In this document: positions 10,643-21,509 of the stretch, piece after piece | How the letters are laid out: every line of letters begins with the position of its first letter | Numbering within the stretch: the stretch's first letter is position 1 | From: Monocercomonoides exilis | Lineage: Eukaryota; Preaxostyla; Oxymonadida; Polymastigidae | Direction: 5' to 3' | Assembly: GCA_001643675.2 (NCBI GenBank) | Contig: LSRY02000001.1 | Span: forward strand, 2,642,501 to 2,706,500 | Length of the DNA stretch: 64,000 bases | Notes under the pieces: model-generated | What the model saw: the letters and a program-made list of their open reading frames with translations, nothing else | What the model was told of the DNA's origin: nothing | Database searches by the model: none | Program-made: the position numbers and the translations under genes

Positions 10643-11077
10643 CAGTCAAAACCGGATTTAATCACATCGGTTTTTGCTCGACTTTTTGTGACTATATCCG
10701 ATTGTGATTATAAACGATGTGACTCAACACAGAAAAAAATGAAATTTTATTTTTGAAATAATTAATTTTGGGTCAATTTTTTTATTTTTGAAAAAACTTG
10801 ACAAATACACATTTTTCAATAGAAATAACAATTTTTATTGTTTTATTATGTTATTCAGACTTATTTAAACAATATTTTGAAAAAGCGAAAAATTGAAATT
10901 TTTGATCAAAAAATCGATTTTTCATTGAAAAATCCACCCATAATGAAAAAAATAGTGATTATATATTTTCAGCCCTTTGATTATATGCGATTGGAAATGA
11001 ATGAAAAATTGGACAAAAATGTCGGTGCATCGAATAATGTGACAATATACGAATGCGATTATATCCGGTTTTGAGTG
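10643..11077. mobile_element. 435-bp MITE with about 27-bp TIRs and TA target duplication
   Basis: Left end CAGTCAAAACCGGAT (from 10643) continues TTAATCACATCG. The right end is its reverse complement with few mismatches (CGATTATATCCGG then TTTTGAGTG, ending 11077). Both ends are flanked by TA (10641-10642 and 11078-11079), the target duplication of Tc1/mariner and pogo-type elements. Internal motifs repeat the TIR core: C-T-A-T-A-T-C-C-G-A-T-T-G-T-G-A-T-T-A-T-A near 10691 and GATTATATGCGATTGG near 10980, which look like extra transposase-binding sites. The interior has no meaningful frame, so the element is non-autonomous and would depend on a mariner-like transposase elsewhere. Confidence 0.75.
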
Positions 11078-11079
11078 TA

Positions 11080-13250
11080 TTAATAATAATTTCTTTGAAA
11101 AATTTTGATCAAAAAATTCCAAAAAAAATTGTGATCAATGTTTTGATCGCAAAAAAAATATGTAGCGAAACTCCGCCTAAACCTCATGAAACGTTCCCAA
11201 TGTGATGCTGAGGCTGTAGAAGGGATGAAAAACCACATGCTCGCTGTACCAAACTTGGTGTGATTAAACTATTATCTTTTCATAGAAAATAACCTGCTTT
11301 TTTGGATCATTTCAGTCATTGCTTTTCATGAATGGAATAGATCCCAATCAAAATGCAATATATTATGCACTATCAAATAATGCATATATGCACCAATTTT
11401 GAACGTGATCGGTTTGTCCAATTTAGAAATAATGTTGAATAAAATTATTTCCTTTTCCAATTATTGATATGTTTTTAATATGCAATAACAATAAGGGTTA
11501 GGGTTAGTTATACGTCGGAATTTTTAAATAAAACTCTGGAAAGAAACTGAAAATAATAATTAGAAATAAAAACAGATAAAATAAGTCCCATATTTTTTGT
11601 ATTTCAATTATCATTAATCAATTATTAATTTTATTCCTGCACAGGTGAAACTGTCTGCCTTTTGCAATTCTTGTTTTTAAAGATTTTTTTGCGATGTTTG
11701 AAAAGCAAAAATTATTTAAAAACTTTTCCATGGATCGTTTTTTCGAGAAAAATTTTGTTTCTCGCAAAAAAAACTATTATAAAAAATGAACCATTAATAT
11801 GAGTGTTTTTTCAAAAAATTAGCAATAACTGATATTTTTGAAATAATAAGTTGATGAAAGGTCATCAATTGTTGTATTAACCTTTTGTATCAAGGAATTT
11901 TTGAGAAATAAAATACAAAATAAAAATAAATTGAACGATAAAAATTATTAGATCAATCCCTCAATTATATTTTAAAAATCCACATAATGGGACAAAATTT
12001 TTTGCTGTATGAATAATGTTCCACAAAGTCCTTACAAAGATTTTTTTCGACTTTTTCATATTTCAATATTTAACGGTGCACAGTTATGTCAGAATGAGAT
12101 CTATAATTGCATAAAAAGTTTGTTACAAATCATTATCTTTTTCATTAATGAAAGAATTCAGTACCAAATAAGAAATAACTTTCTTTCGTCATGAATTGAA
12201 CCCCCGCTTGCGAACATAAGACAAATCAAATGGATAGATAAAATATTTAAGTTCACACTAAAAGATTATTTATATTTCTTTCTTTCCTTAATGAATTTTG
12301 ATTAAGATTATAAAGATGAAAATTTTTATGCAGCATGAGGACATACGCATGAAGCCATGGTGATCATGAAAAAGAAGCATTGGATTAACGCGTGCATGCA
12401 TTCTTTTTTAATAATTAACTGTATTTTTTCAAATTTTTTGACATTTCTTAATTAACATTGTATATTTTCTTATCAAACATGAAGAATGTTGTTGACAAAG
12501 CAGAGTTGAATGCAAAAGATTCTTCAAATTGCACAGGGAGAGAAGAAAAAGGAATTTTTCTGAATATTAAAAACAGAGAAAACTGGATACACATTTGAGA
12601 AGATTAAATTCTTGACTAACAATGCAAAATGGAGGAAATATAATTGTGATACGATCATCACAAAAAAAACATTTGAACGTATCACACCAACAACAATTGT
12701 TCAGATTACGACTTTTCGAACTTTAATTCTAAGTATATATAAGTCAAATATATTTGATTTGATAGAATAAAATGGAGATCTTTGAATCAACAATAGTTCA
12801 TTTGATGAAACATCCGCGTCACATTCCTTTTGATGTGAACATTTTTGGAGTGACGTGACGTGAAAGAAAAAAATATCTATCACTTATTAAAAATATAATT
12901 TTTGAAATTCAAAATCGAAATGAAAAGTGAAATAGATAAGTATTTCAACTTTATTAAATATAATTTTGGATGTCAAAATTCTAATTATTATTATCTTGTT
13001 GTTCATTTTTAATTCAATAAAATGAACAATGGGTTGCTTCGTGATCTTTTTTATGATATAATATCACGGCACTCGCGTCACTGCCTGTCACTGACGTGAT
13101 TTAAGTCAACTGTCCATTTTTTCAAATGTATGTGTTTTTAACTTGAAAAAATGTATTCATTAAAGTTTTCAACTTGCAAAAATTTTTGTTTTTATTGTTT
13201 GTGAATAATTTTCTTTTTCACAATTTTTCTATTATTATTTCTAAACATTT
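11080..13250. other. Long AT-rich intergenic region
   Basis: No frame of note. It holds an interstitial telomere-like tract (11494-11511) and, at 12813-12862 and 13066-13100, two clusters of GTCAC/GTGAC motifs in both orientations that may be remains of another short inverted-repeat element. Otherwise nothing seen. Confidence 0.5.
11494..11511. repeat. Interstitial telomere-like (TTAGGG) tract
   Basis: AAGGGTTAGGGTTAGTTA, about 2.5 units of TTAGGG inside AT-rich sequence. Too short to be a telomere. It could mark a healed break or be chance. Confidence 0.5.
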
Positions 13251-13410
13251 CTAACGTTAAAGCATGTTCTTCTCGTATATATGGAGCGGACAAAAGATAC
13301 GCCTATTAAACTCAAACAATAACAGGAGTTTAGAGGTTGAGCACAAGATGCAAATGGCAGGAAGAGGTGGATTGCGTGTGTTAAAATAAGCGTGGTGTGG
13401 TGGATATATA

Positions 13411-13863
13411 TCAGCAGGCAGGGTACGTCGAAAAGTGCAGAGCATTAGCAATGCTGGTTGTGGTTATGGAGTTGCTTTTATTGGTGTAAACGACGATATT
13501 TGAAAATGTGGATGGGAGATTGGGGTGGAATAAAGGATCTGTGCTTGGAGTTGAGGAGTGTGTGATGAGAGGGGAGGCGCAGAGCCAGAGCGCTCCGGAT
13601 GCGATCCTGTGGTGGAGATAGCGGGCGAAATTGGGTAGCACATCAGTGAGCGAGGCATTTGATTCTAGGAGCAGGAGCGGGCTGTGCAGGATGGTGTCGC
13701 AGCTGGTGCTTGTGGAGGAGTGAGAGTGCAGGGTGTGGAACATGAGCGTGGTGAACTCGTCGAAGGGCGGGATCGGGCAGCGCAGGGGCGTGGTGGTGGT
13801 GGATGGGGTGGAGATCGTGGACAACAATCTACTGATTGAAGGGGATCTGTCGGTGGTGCAGAA
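13411..13863 (-). CDS. Unrecognised minus-strand frame in a less AT-rich block
   Basis: The minus frame is open from the TAG at 13864-13866 down to the stop at 13411. Its product is Ser/Thr/His/Pro-rich: P-P-F-D-E-F-T-T-L-M-F-H-T-L-H-S-H, then S-N-A-S-L-T-D-V-L-P-N-F-A-R-Y-L and C-A-S-P-L-I-T-H-S. The block 13300-14610 is distinctly richer in G and C than its flanks, and several long minus frames overlap (13829-14167, 14194-14586), as would a multi-exon or decayed gene on this strand. No family is recognised and no start can be chosen. The plus strand has shorter frames. Gene status is uncertain. Confidence 0.3.
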   Translation of the reverse strand, partial: FCTTDRSPSISRLLSTISTPSTTTTPLRCPIPPFDEFTTLMFHTLHSHSSTSTSCDTILHSPLLLLESNASLTDVLPNFARYLHHRIASGALWLCASPLITHSSTPSTDPLFHPNLPSTFSNIVVYTNKSNSITTTSIANALHFSTYPAC

Positions 13864-14610
13864 CTATGTGCACAGTTGGAAGCAAAGTTGGAAGAAGTTT
13901 GCAGTACGGGGGCTGGTGTAATGCAGGCGGCACATCCAGTAAATTGTGCGGGTTGTAGCGGGAGCGAGCGAGTGAAGTTATACTGATTTGAAAACACAAG
14001 GCAGAACACGGAGCGGTTGGAGTACAGGAGGATCGTGTGGGATGCAATTGAAAAGAATGGGGTGGGGGAGGTTGTGTAAGCTCATGTGGTGTATTCAAGC
14101 GAGGAGCTGGCTGTGGAGGAGCAGGCAGGGTAAAAAGGATCAGAGTGAGGGCAGGGGAAGGAGGCAAAGGATCTGGGAAAATTCAACTCGACATCAGCAA
14201 TTTCGCTGAAAAGGAGAAAAAAAAGGGAGGGCTGTTGGCGGGGCCTGTTTGAGCTGTATGTGTGGACAATCATTCATCATGTTGTGGTGAGTGCGGTGAG
14301 TGTGATAGTCGTGGTGGTGATTGTGGTGTGCCGTGTGCGGTAGCTGTGGCAAGGGAAGCAGCAGCAGAGGTGGCTTGTGCAACCTAAGGAGATGGAAGAG
14401 ACAAAGCGAAAGAACAAAGTGTGGAGTGGATGCTCCGAAAGCATTAAAAGAATTGAAGGTGGAGCTGGAGAAGAAAGTGGTGAAGAAGGACGGAGGTTTG
14501 CAATGGAAATGAAAAAGGGAATGGAGGATGTGGGAAGAGAAAAAAGGAGGGGAAGTGTGGGGTTTGGAAAGAGGAAGAAAAGTCATGTCACCTTATCCGG
14601 ACACTGAGCA
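13864..14610 (-). other. Continuation of the less AT-rich block, possible decayed upstream exons
   Basis: Minus frames at 13829-14167 (Pro/Thr-rich) and 14194-14586 (Ser/His/Phe-rich) lie head-to-tail with the frame below. The block ends at 14582-14606 with CACCTTATCCGGACACTG. A partial reverse complement lies at 14687-14712 (ACCGGATAATGTCATTCACC), so the block edge may coincide with a small inverted-repeat element. Confidence 0.25.
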
Positions 14611-15220
14611 TAACGAGTTTTGAAGCCTACCGATTAGGTTGGTCATTCAGGGATGCGGCCAAATGAAAAGGTGAAAATTCACTCAAACCGGATAATGTCA
14701 TTCACCTCAAATGTTTTTGTTAGATGTGTGTCTTTTGTTAATCAAAGAAAGAGTTTGACATCACCAATTCATGTCGCAATTATAAATCTTTCACTTTATC
14801 ATTACGAATGACTTCAATGAAGGAATTATTCTTTATCATTTTTTTATCATTGAAAAAACAATCGATGAAACATTTTCTTTAATTCAGCTTTAATACAACG
14901 TTTGCATTGAATCAAGAGAGATAAAATGAAAGCAAGAACATTCCTGATGGTATTTATCATGAGAAGCTTCGAATTCTTCACTTTATTCGTTTTTTGGACA
15001 ACACAATCACATTCATTGAAAGTGGTTTAATTAAAAAGCGGTTATTTCCTTTGCCATAAAATTCATAATTATTTGAAATAAGTTTCAATAATATTCCTAT
15101 TTTTTTTGAAATTTGTTATTGAAATAACATCGAAATGAAAAAAATGGATTCAGAAAAAATAATGAAAAAGAATGAAAAACATGAATAAGAAAATTAAATG
15201 TGAAAAATAAATAAAAATTT
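14611..15220. other. AT-rich intergenic, no gene
   Basis: Apart from the partial inverted repeat at 14687-14712, nothing is recognisable. Confidence 0.5.
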
Positions 15221-15224
15221 TATT

Positions 15225-16680
15225 TGTTGTATTTTTCTTTTTCTTCTCTTTCTTCTTTTTTCATTAGATTTCTCCATCTGTCATAACAATCTGAAGCAGT
15301 TTTGTTTTCAGGAAGTTCACAAATTTCATTCCACTCTTCTTTTTTATTTCTATTTTTTCACAAAATTTTATCTTCTTCTTTTGTCCACATTTCATTTTTT
15401 TTTCCGTTTTTATCTTTTTCTCATTTCTCCAATTTATGTTTCGTCAAACTTTGTTTCTCCATATGAACTTGATTTTCTCTCACAAACATTTTCACAAAGG
15501 TTTTCTCTTTCATATATGTCCAAAAAATCTCCACTATATCATCAAAACAAGAAGGATCCAATTTCAAAATAAATATCAAATCTTTCCTCCTAACTTCAGC
15601 TCTTGCATTCGATTTGATTGATGAAAAGAAACGGGATGTTGTTTTCTCGCAAAGAGGTTCATATTTTTGTTTTGCTTTTTCCTCCAAATTTGCTTCTTCC
15701 TTTGTGTATTCAGAAAGAGCAAGTTGAAACAAGTGTATACACGTATCTGTTGAATTGCGAATTCCTTCTCTCACTTTTCAATTTGTTAAAAATTTATTGA
15801 ATAAAAATTTAAAAAGTGTCGTATAATAATTCTTCTTCTGTGTCCGAAGTTAGATTCTGTGATAATTTTGAATTGTCAGCATTCTCTTATCAACAAATGA
15901 CTTTTTTTCCTTCTTTTTTCCAATAATATTTCATGTTGCAATTATTGTTCTTGTCGCAACTCGTTTGACATATGTCATTTCAGATTTAGAGAAAGGAATA
16001 CACCCTGCAATCAAAGCACACGTTTCCAACACTGCATCTCTTTCCTCTCTATTCACTCCTGCCTTCAAAATTGCTGAGTACAGAAAACAACTCCGAAAAG
16101 AATGAAATCCAAACTCTTCTGGAGGAAATCCCGCAAGCTCCAATCTTTTCTTCAACCTTGTCCTCATTTCTTCAGTTCCATATGACCATAACAGTTTATC
16201 ACCATTTTCCTTCAAAGGCCACAACTTTTCATTGTATAAATCCAAACCAAATTTGTTCAGAATAAACTTTCTCAACCAATAAACAGCATCAAGAGATTTG
16301 TCTTCCTCAGATAATTTTTCTAATGTCACAGGATGATAACAATTTGATGATCCTTTGCACCTCATTAATCGAACATTTACAAATAATCTTCCATCATCCT
16401 CTTTCACTTCTTTTCTAATGTCACACAACCAAACATTTCCGCACGTAATTGCTCTTGCTCCAACATGAAGAGCAAATAAAAATAATGATGCTTCCTCCGC
16501 CTTCCCCTCAAAACAATCTGGAATGCTTTCAATCAAGAACTTCACGTCAAACGTCACAAGAGGTTGTTTCCCTTCTCCTCTATGTTTCAATGATTTATCC
16601 CTTCTCAATTCCATTATAGTTTTGTTTATTTGGGTCATTATTTTTGAAAGCATGCAAGTTCTGTTAAAATTTTCGGTCAT
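15225..16680 (-). pseudogene. Tyrosine recombinase-SANT element, copy 4 (truncated and broken)
   Basis: The catalytic part (249 residues, 16680-15931) is one open frame. It has Arg76 in V-G-A-R-A-I-T-C, Lys109 in R-C-K-G-S-S-N, His193/Arg196 in F-G-F-H-S-F-R-S and Tyr237 in E-M-T-Y-V-K-R-V-A. These are the R-K-H-R-Y residues of the tyrosine recombinase superfamily. The usual His/Trp between the second Arg and Tyr is Cys227 (I-A-G-C, where the sister copies have I-A-G-W or A-N-W). The N-terminal core-binding domain is absent, so the copy is 5'-truncated. Downstream, in the same frame beyond stops, come 15774-15421 and a Myb-like domain at about 15390-15255. That domain reads M-W-T-K-E-E-D-K-I-L, then TGA at 15360-15358, then W-N-E-I-C-E-L-P-E-N, with a third Trp in C-Y-D-R-W-R-N-L-M. 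It lies in the opposite orientation to copies 1-3. It is an inactive element remnant by its stops, though the catalytic frame alone is intact. Confidence 0.8.
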
Positions 16681-18110
16681 TTTTCATGTTTCGTAAAATT
16701 GTTGAATTTTCAAATATAACAACAAGTATATATAAAATTTATGTTAAAAACAGTTTTTTAAAATTTATTGAGTGAGCATTTGCTATTTTGAAACACAAAA
16801 GTATTTTTTTTGCTCATTTCACTAAATGATCATATTATTCCATCATTTTCATGACACTTCTGTTTAACTTTAGGTAATAATAATATTTTCGTGAGAAAAA
16901 AGAAAAGTGAAAAAACATTATCTATCGTTTTCTCATTAAAAATTTCAGCAATTATTTTTCTGATCATAATAAAACATTCGATATTGTTTATGTGAAGAAT
17001 TGACGGTCACATGATATTCAAAAATAGCATTGAAGATAGCAGTTCGATGAAAAAATAATAGCTTGTTTTCAATATTAATTCAGTTTGTTCTTTGTTTTTA
17101 AACAATACAATATCAAAATTTTGCAAACCCAAACACTTGATCGTGAATTTTTCATCAGATAAATCTGTGCAAAATATGATGATCTTTTCAAATATCTGTT
17201 CTGTTTCAGAACATCTTCTACGGAAATGTATTCACATACAAATAAATAATTTGATGCAAAATGTTCAGCGTAAGCATTCATGCTATTAATTTCATGGAAT
17301 AACAAAATTGTCAAAGGAACAATGTGAATTTTCTACGATGCAAGAAACATTTCTCTTTTTCTGTATTTCGTCATTCTGATAAAGGAAAAAATTTAGCAAA
17401 AATTCAAATTTTCTTTACACCGCTATTTCACGTTCTTATCAGCCAATAACACAATCCTTTCATTTGATTTCTCATTTTGCTATAAACAATTCGAAAGTGT
17501 CTCAAACCGCGGTTATTATTTGCTTCAAGTTTTGCTGTGTGAAAATGATTTCAAAACGGTTTTAAACTCTAAATATTCCGATAAATTGATGAAAACAGTT
17601 TCTGATTGTGTTTCACTATGGTAAAGAATTTTTTAACTGAGTGGATTCAAGAAGCTCATCATCACTTTGCAAGTGAAGCAGAAGATTCAGTGAAATCACC
17701 CAGAAGAAACAATACGGTTTCTGAATATAAAGATTTTGGGAATGCAACACACATCTATTACAAAAAAAGAGCACTGAATCAATATACAAATATAAAGATA
17801 ACACATAAGTCAAATATTTCATTTTGAACATTCTAAACATTACTGAAACAGTGAAAGCCTTTCAGAGAATATATTTTCTTTTATTCAAATGAAAACATCA
17901 TATGTTTTTTATTCTTTATCGAAAAATAATAAATCACATTCTCTCAACAGTTATTTTATTTTTGCATGAACAATATCTCCAAAACTTTCGAAAAATACAG
18001 ATTTTAAAATTTTTTGGAAATAAATGAATACAAAAATATTTAAATCAAAAATTCCGGCCGAAAAAGTTAATACAAAACAAAACAAAATTATCAAATAATA
18101 AACTTTCATT
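16681..18110. other. AT-rich stretch, no gene
   Basis: A plus frame at 17606-17827 has somewhat mixed composition (E-W-I-Q-E-A-H-H-H-F-A) but no support. 16681-16740 would be where the core-binding domain of the recombinase should lie, and it cannot be seen there. Confidence 0.4.
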
Positions 18111-18157
18111 TAATTTTGAATTGGTTCAAAAATGACTTATCAAGCGTTTGCCCTGGG

Positions 18158-18234
18158 AGGCTGATTCTGGACCCAAAGCCTTCAAGGGACTGTGCTGGAC
18201 CGGTCACAGCACAGTCCCAGGACGGAATCAGCCT
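18158..18234. repeat. GC-rich imperfect palindrome in AT-rich sequence
   Basis: Inner arms are perfect: GGGACTGTGCTG at 18186-18197 and its complement at 18207-18218, around GACCGGTCA. Outer arms AGGCTGATTC (18158-18167) and GAATCAGCCT (18225-18234) also match. An 18-base spacer on the left faces 6 bases on the right. The GC content is far above the flanks. It could be a small foldback element or the end of one. It lies 170 bp beyond the stop of the transposase gene. Confidence 0.7.
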
Positions 18235-18274
18235 AGCCCCTTCATTTTCTGCACACAGCAAAAAAACGGGGGTA

Positions 18275-18314
18275 CTTAAATTTTTTTTGGAAAAATAATC
18301 CAAAAAAATTTAAG
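18275..18314. terminator. AT-rich hairpin beyond the transposase stop
   Basis: CTTAAATTTTTTTTGGA (18275-18291) faces TCCAAAAAAATTTAAG (18299-18314) around a 7-base loop. It lies 94 bp downstream of the minus-strand stop at 18408. It may serve in 3'-end formation or be an element end. The type is a guess. Confidence 0.3.
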
Positions 18315-18407
18315 CTTGAGCAACAAACAACTTGAAAAGTCCATTTTCAAAACAAAGACAAAATTATTCGAAAGCAGAATACAACAAATCGAATAACTTT
18401 GATAAAA

Positions 18408-19581
18408 CTAATTCAAAAAACAACAGTGTTTTTTTCTTTCAGCGAACAATTTTAACGTGTTGCTTCCAATTAACTCAACTTGTGGAACAGACTCACGAAT
18501 TGAAAATTGTTTTTTATTTTTTTCATCTCTCACCCTTTCCTCTTTAAAATTCATCTTTTCATCCCCTCTTGAATTCGATGGAGAAGCAACAGATCTGTAA
18601 ATATTTTCATTTCGCTTTTCGTAAAATAAGAAGGTTTTCAATGCATCTGCCTTTAGCTTTTTCCAAAGAATTTTATTAGAAGCGTTGTATCTGAAAAAAT
18701 ATATTATTGAAAAAAGAAATAAGATCAACAATCATCAAAATAAAAAATAAAAAAATATTGCAACCTTAAAAAATACCGATATGTATTTTTTTGTTCATTA
18801 AGGTCAAAATCTTTCAGTGAATGAGAGTTGTGTGTGATCTTATTGAAAAAATCAATTTGTTCATCTATATTATTTATTGAGATATCATTGCTCAACTCGT
18901 AATTTAGCAGACGTGTCAAACTCCCGAACTCGCCATCACACTCACATTTCCCATGTTTTTCACAAAAAAATGATAAAGTGGTGGTTTTATTTTTTGCAAA
19001 TGAAGAATTATTAGACAAAAGGAAATGAAGGAGTTGTGAATTGCGAAAGTGTGGTCCAGTGTCACACATGAAATGAAATGTGTTTGTTTGTTGAAGCATT
19101 GGCAATGAAAGAACGTTTTGCAAACACTCAATGGCAAATCGATAATCATGAGAGAGAATCTTTGAAAAGAAATTGAAAACGTGTTTTGTTCTGTTGTTTT
19201 TATCGTCCAAAACATAAACAATTACACAAAAGTGAGATGCACTTTCTTTGGAATAGAAATTTTTGCTCAGTTGATTTCTCCGAATTGGAAAAGTCCAATT
19301 TTCTTTAAAGTCAAATAGAATTAATGCTTCGTTTGGAGTTAAGTTGTTCTTCAAAAATCTGAAGTGACTTTGTTGATGAGATGCAAGAAGTCGATGATCT
19401 TCAATAAGTTGCATTGTCTCCTTTTCTTTTTCTGAAAGATCAGAATTCTTTGATTTGAGGTTGTCTCGTTTCTTTTGAAGAGAGGAATACATTTCGCATA
19501 AATGGCATAAATCTGTTCGACGTTTGGCCTGCTTAATATGTTTGGTTTTTTTATAAAATGTGCTTTTGGACATTTTTATAT
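18408..19581 (-). pseudogene. DDE-type transposase C-terminal part of the USP-transposase gene, exons 19581-18777 and 18690-18408
   Basis: The host-gene frame resumes inside the TIR at T-H-I-K-M-S-K-S-T-F-Y-K-K. A zinc-binding pair T-D-L-C-H-L-C follows. Candidate metal-binding acidic residues, numbered from the Met at 19639, are Asp110 (L-I-L-F-D-F-K-E-N-W), Asp193 (H-F-M-C-D-T-G-P-H-F-R-N) and Asp235 (H-G-K-C-E-C-D-G-E-F-G). The D...D...HGKxxxDG layout is one I associate with eukaryotic DDE transposases. The exon ends Y-R, and an 86-nt GT-AG intron (18776-18691) splices CG to A. It then reads Y-N-A-S-N-K-I-L-W-K-K and continues 94 codons to the stop at 18408. The unspliced frame instead runs into a Phe-rich stop. 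The apparent Met start at 19639 belongs to the inserted element, not to this gene. The gene is interrupted (see the insertion at 19582-24623), hence pseudogene. Otherwise I see no stop or frameshift. Confidence 0.75.
18691..18776 (-). other. Spliceosomal intron, 86 nt, in the transposase part
   Basis: On the minus strand it starts GTATTTTTTAAGG and ends TATATTTTTTCAG. It joins CG|A (Arg) and keeps the frame into a charged 94-codon exon. Confidence 0.7.
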
Positions 19582-19607
19582 GGGTGATTTTTTTTGATAT
19601 CATAAAA
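19578..19607 (+). repeat. Left terminal inverted repeat of the 5-kb element
   Basis: ATAT, GGGTGA, eight T, GATATCATAAAA. It pairs with 24597-24627, which has one extra base in the homopolymer. ATAT is the presumed target duplication. Confidence 0.8.
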
Positions 19608-20573
19608 TATTCCGACGTTTGATCAAAAATTAATTTCATTAAGGGTGAGGTGATAATAGTATTTTTTTATTGAAATTATACGGAAATGTCGTTTTATTTG
19701 AAGTTATTATTATTTATTAATAGACATTTTTTGTTGTAATATAGTTTTATTTCAAATTTTGAAAAAATAGAATAAACTCATCGAAAAAATTACGTTTCTT
19801 CAATAAAAAAAGCAAAACATCCTTTCAATCTTCAATAAAACATAAATACAATATTTTCCACAATATTATCATCCTAAAAATTAACGTAATAATATGTTAA
19901 GCGATGTCTTTGAAAAGAAATTTTAAATTGATTTTGATTATCAAAACATGTTTGTTAAAAACAATAAAATTTCAACAGTTTTTGCAATTGATTCGTCAAC
20001 CATCCTTTTCAGTTGTCTAATGTCCCTCAAATGCATTTTCTTTTGTGCATCTAAAAAATAATGAGGCTTTTGTTTTCTTTTCAAATCCAATCAGCTTCGT
20101 TAGAAATAACTATCTCCAATTTCATTCCCAATCCCTTCATCAAGCACATTTTCCATATGAATTCTCTCTCCAAACTCCACCGTTGTCCTGTATTTCGAGA
20201 TATCCCGCTTTTATTCATTTTCATTCATTTCCTCTGGCTGCCCTGAAAACAACACAAAAACAGTCAACTGGCAAATATTTATATAAAAAATAATAAATAA
20301 AGACCAAACTGCCCTTCGACTGTATTTTGTCAAACAGTTTCATTTCCACAGCCGTTATCATTCAAAAATCCAATCTCTTCATTTCAGTCTCAGAATGGTC
20401 TAATCGCAACATTGCAGCCTTCTCCACAAAATAATTCATATATCTCACTGGAGGGTCTTCTCAGCCCGTTCACATTGTGGTGGAAGTGAAGAGGTGTTTT
20501 TTCAATTTTTGGCATGATCATCTCCTTTAATAATATTTTCAAACATTCAAATCAATATTTGATGTTTATCTCA

Positions 20574-21074
20574 TCAACACATGGCACAGGAGGGAAATGG
20601 GGCAGAGAAGAGATGGAAGAGGATTATTTGCAGCAGGGGGTGAGAGTTGAGTGTTCTTTTGAATGTTAATATTTCGAGAGAGATTTTTGAATGGAAGAAA
20701 TTCTGAGACAGATGGATGGGGAAGGAATAGGAGGAGATTTGGAGAAGATAATACAGTGAATATGTGGAGAAGTTGCTAAGGATGATGAAGTAGAGCTTAT
20801 TGTTGCTGGGAGAATATTTTTTTGGAAGAGAAGGAAAAGAGGGTAAAAGTTGGTGAGTAGAAGGAAATTGAGAAATGTAAGATCGGAAGAAGATTATTTT
20901 TTGAGAGGGGAAAAGAGGAAGAGAAGATTTTTTGAAGATGGAAATGGAAAAGAAAGGAAATTGAGAGATATTAACATTTTCTATTTTTTGAAGAGAAAGG
21001 AGAAAGTCACAGAAAGAAGGCAAATGACTTTGAAGAAATGAAGCTCTATTGATCAATAACAGTACATCAGACAA
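20574..21074. other. Unassigned sequence inside the 5-kb element
   Basis: Long frames exist on the minus strand (Ser/Phe/Leu-rich) and the plus strand (850-1041 part, Lys/Arg/Glu-rich). They are complementary views of the same purine-rich tract, and neither is recognisable. At 20250-20390, minus, a short gene-like segment (Q-P-E-E-M-N-E-N-E, stop, K-R-D-I-S-K-Y) is a probable relic. Confidence 0.25.
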
Positions 21075-21509
21075 TTATTTGCAATTTTAATTATTGTCTC
21101 ATTGCGAAGTTAACTTGTTAAATGCAATGTTTTATTCAGTAGACAACATCATATGAAGTCAAGAAATCTTCGCTAAAAAATATCATACGACAAATTTCAT
21201 GTTTCTCAATATATCTTCTTTTCCACATTCTCACTCATTTTCTCCCTCATTTCATTCATCGTCTTCTTCAAATTCTTAACTTCTTAAAAGTCTTCTCCTT
21301 TCCCACCAACTGTTCAATCTTCAACTTTGCGGTTATCTTATTCTTCAGCTCCTTCTCAAACTTTTTCAATGTCATTTTCACTCAGTTTACATTGGATCAT
21401 TCCATCTTCCTTCGAATGAATATGAGCTGTTCAATCAACAGCTTTATTAAACCCACCAAAAATCTAATCTTTTTGTTTCCCATTCCATACAGCAATATCA
21501 TGGCTTTCA

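Noticed and set aside
11494-11511. A true telomere or chromosome end
   Set aside because: Only two to three units, with unique sequence on both sides.
12190-12230. Possible tRNA T-arm (GGGGGTTCAATTC on the minus strand)
   Set aside because: The stem does not pair on the other side, and no acceptor or anticodon arm can be drawn.
18106-18303. Frames on both strands across the GC-rich palindrome
   Set aside because: They are open only because the sequence is palindromic and short. No coding support.
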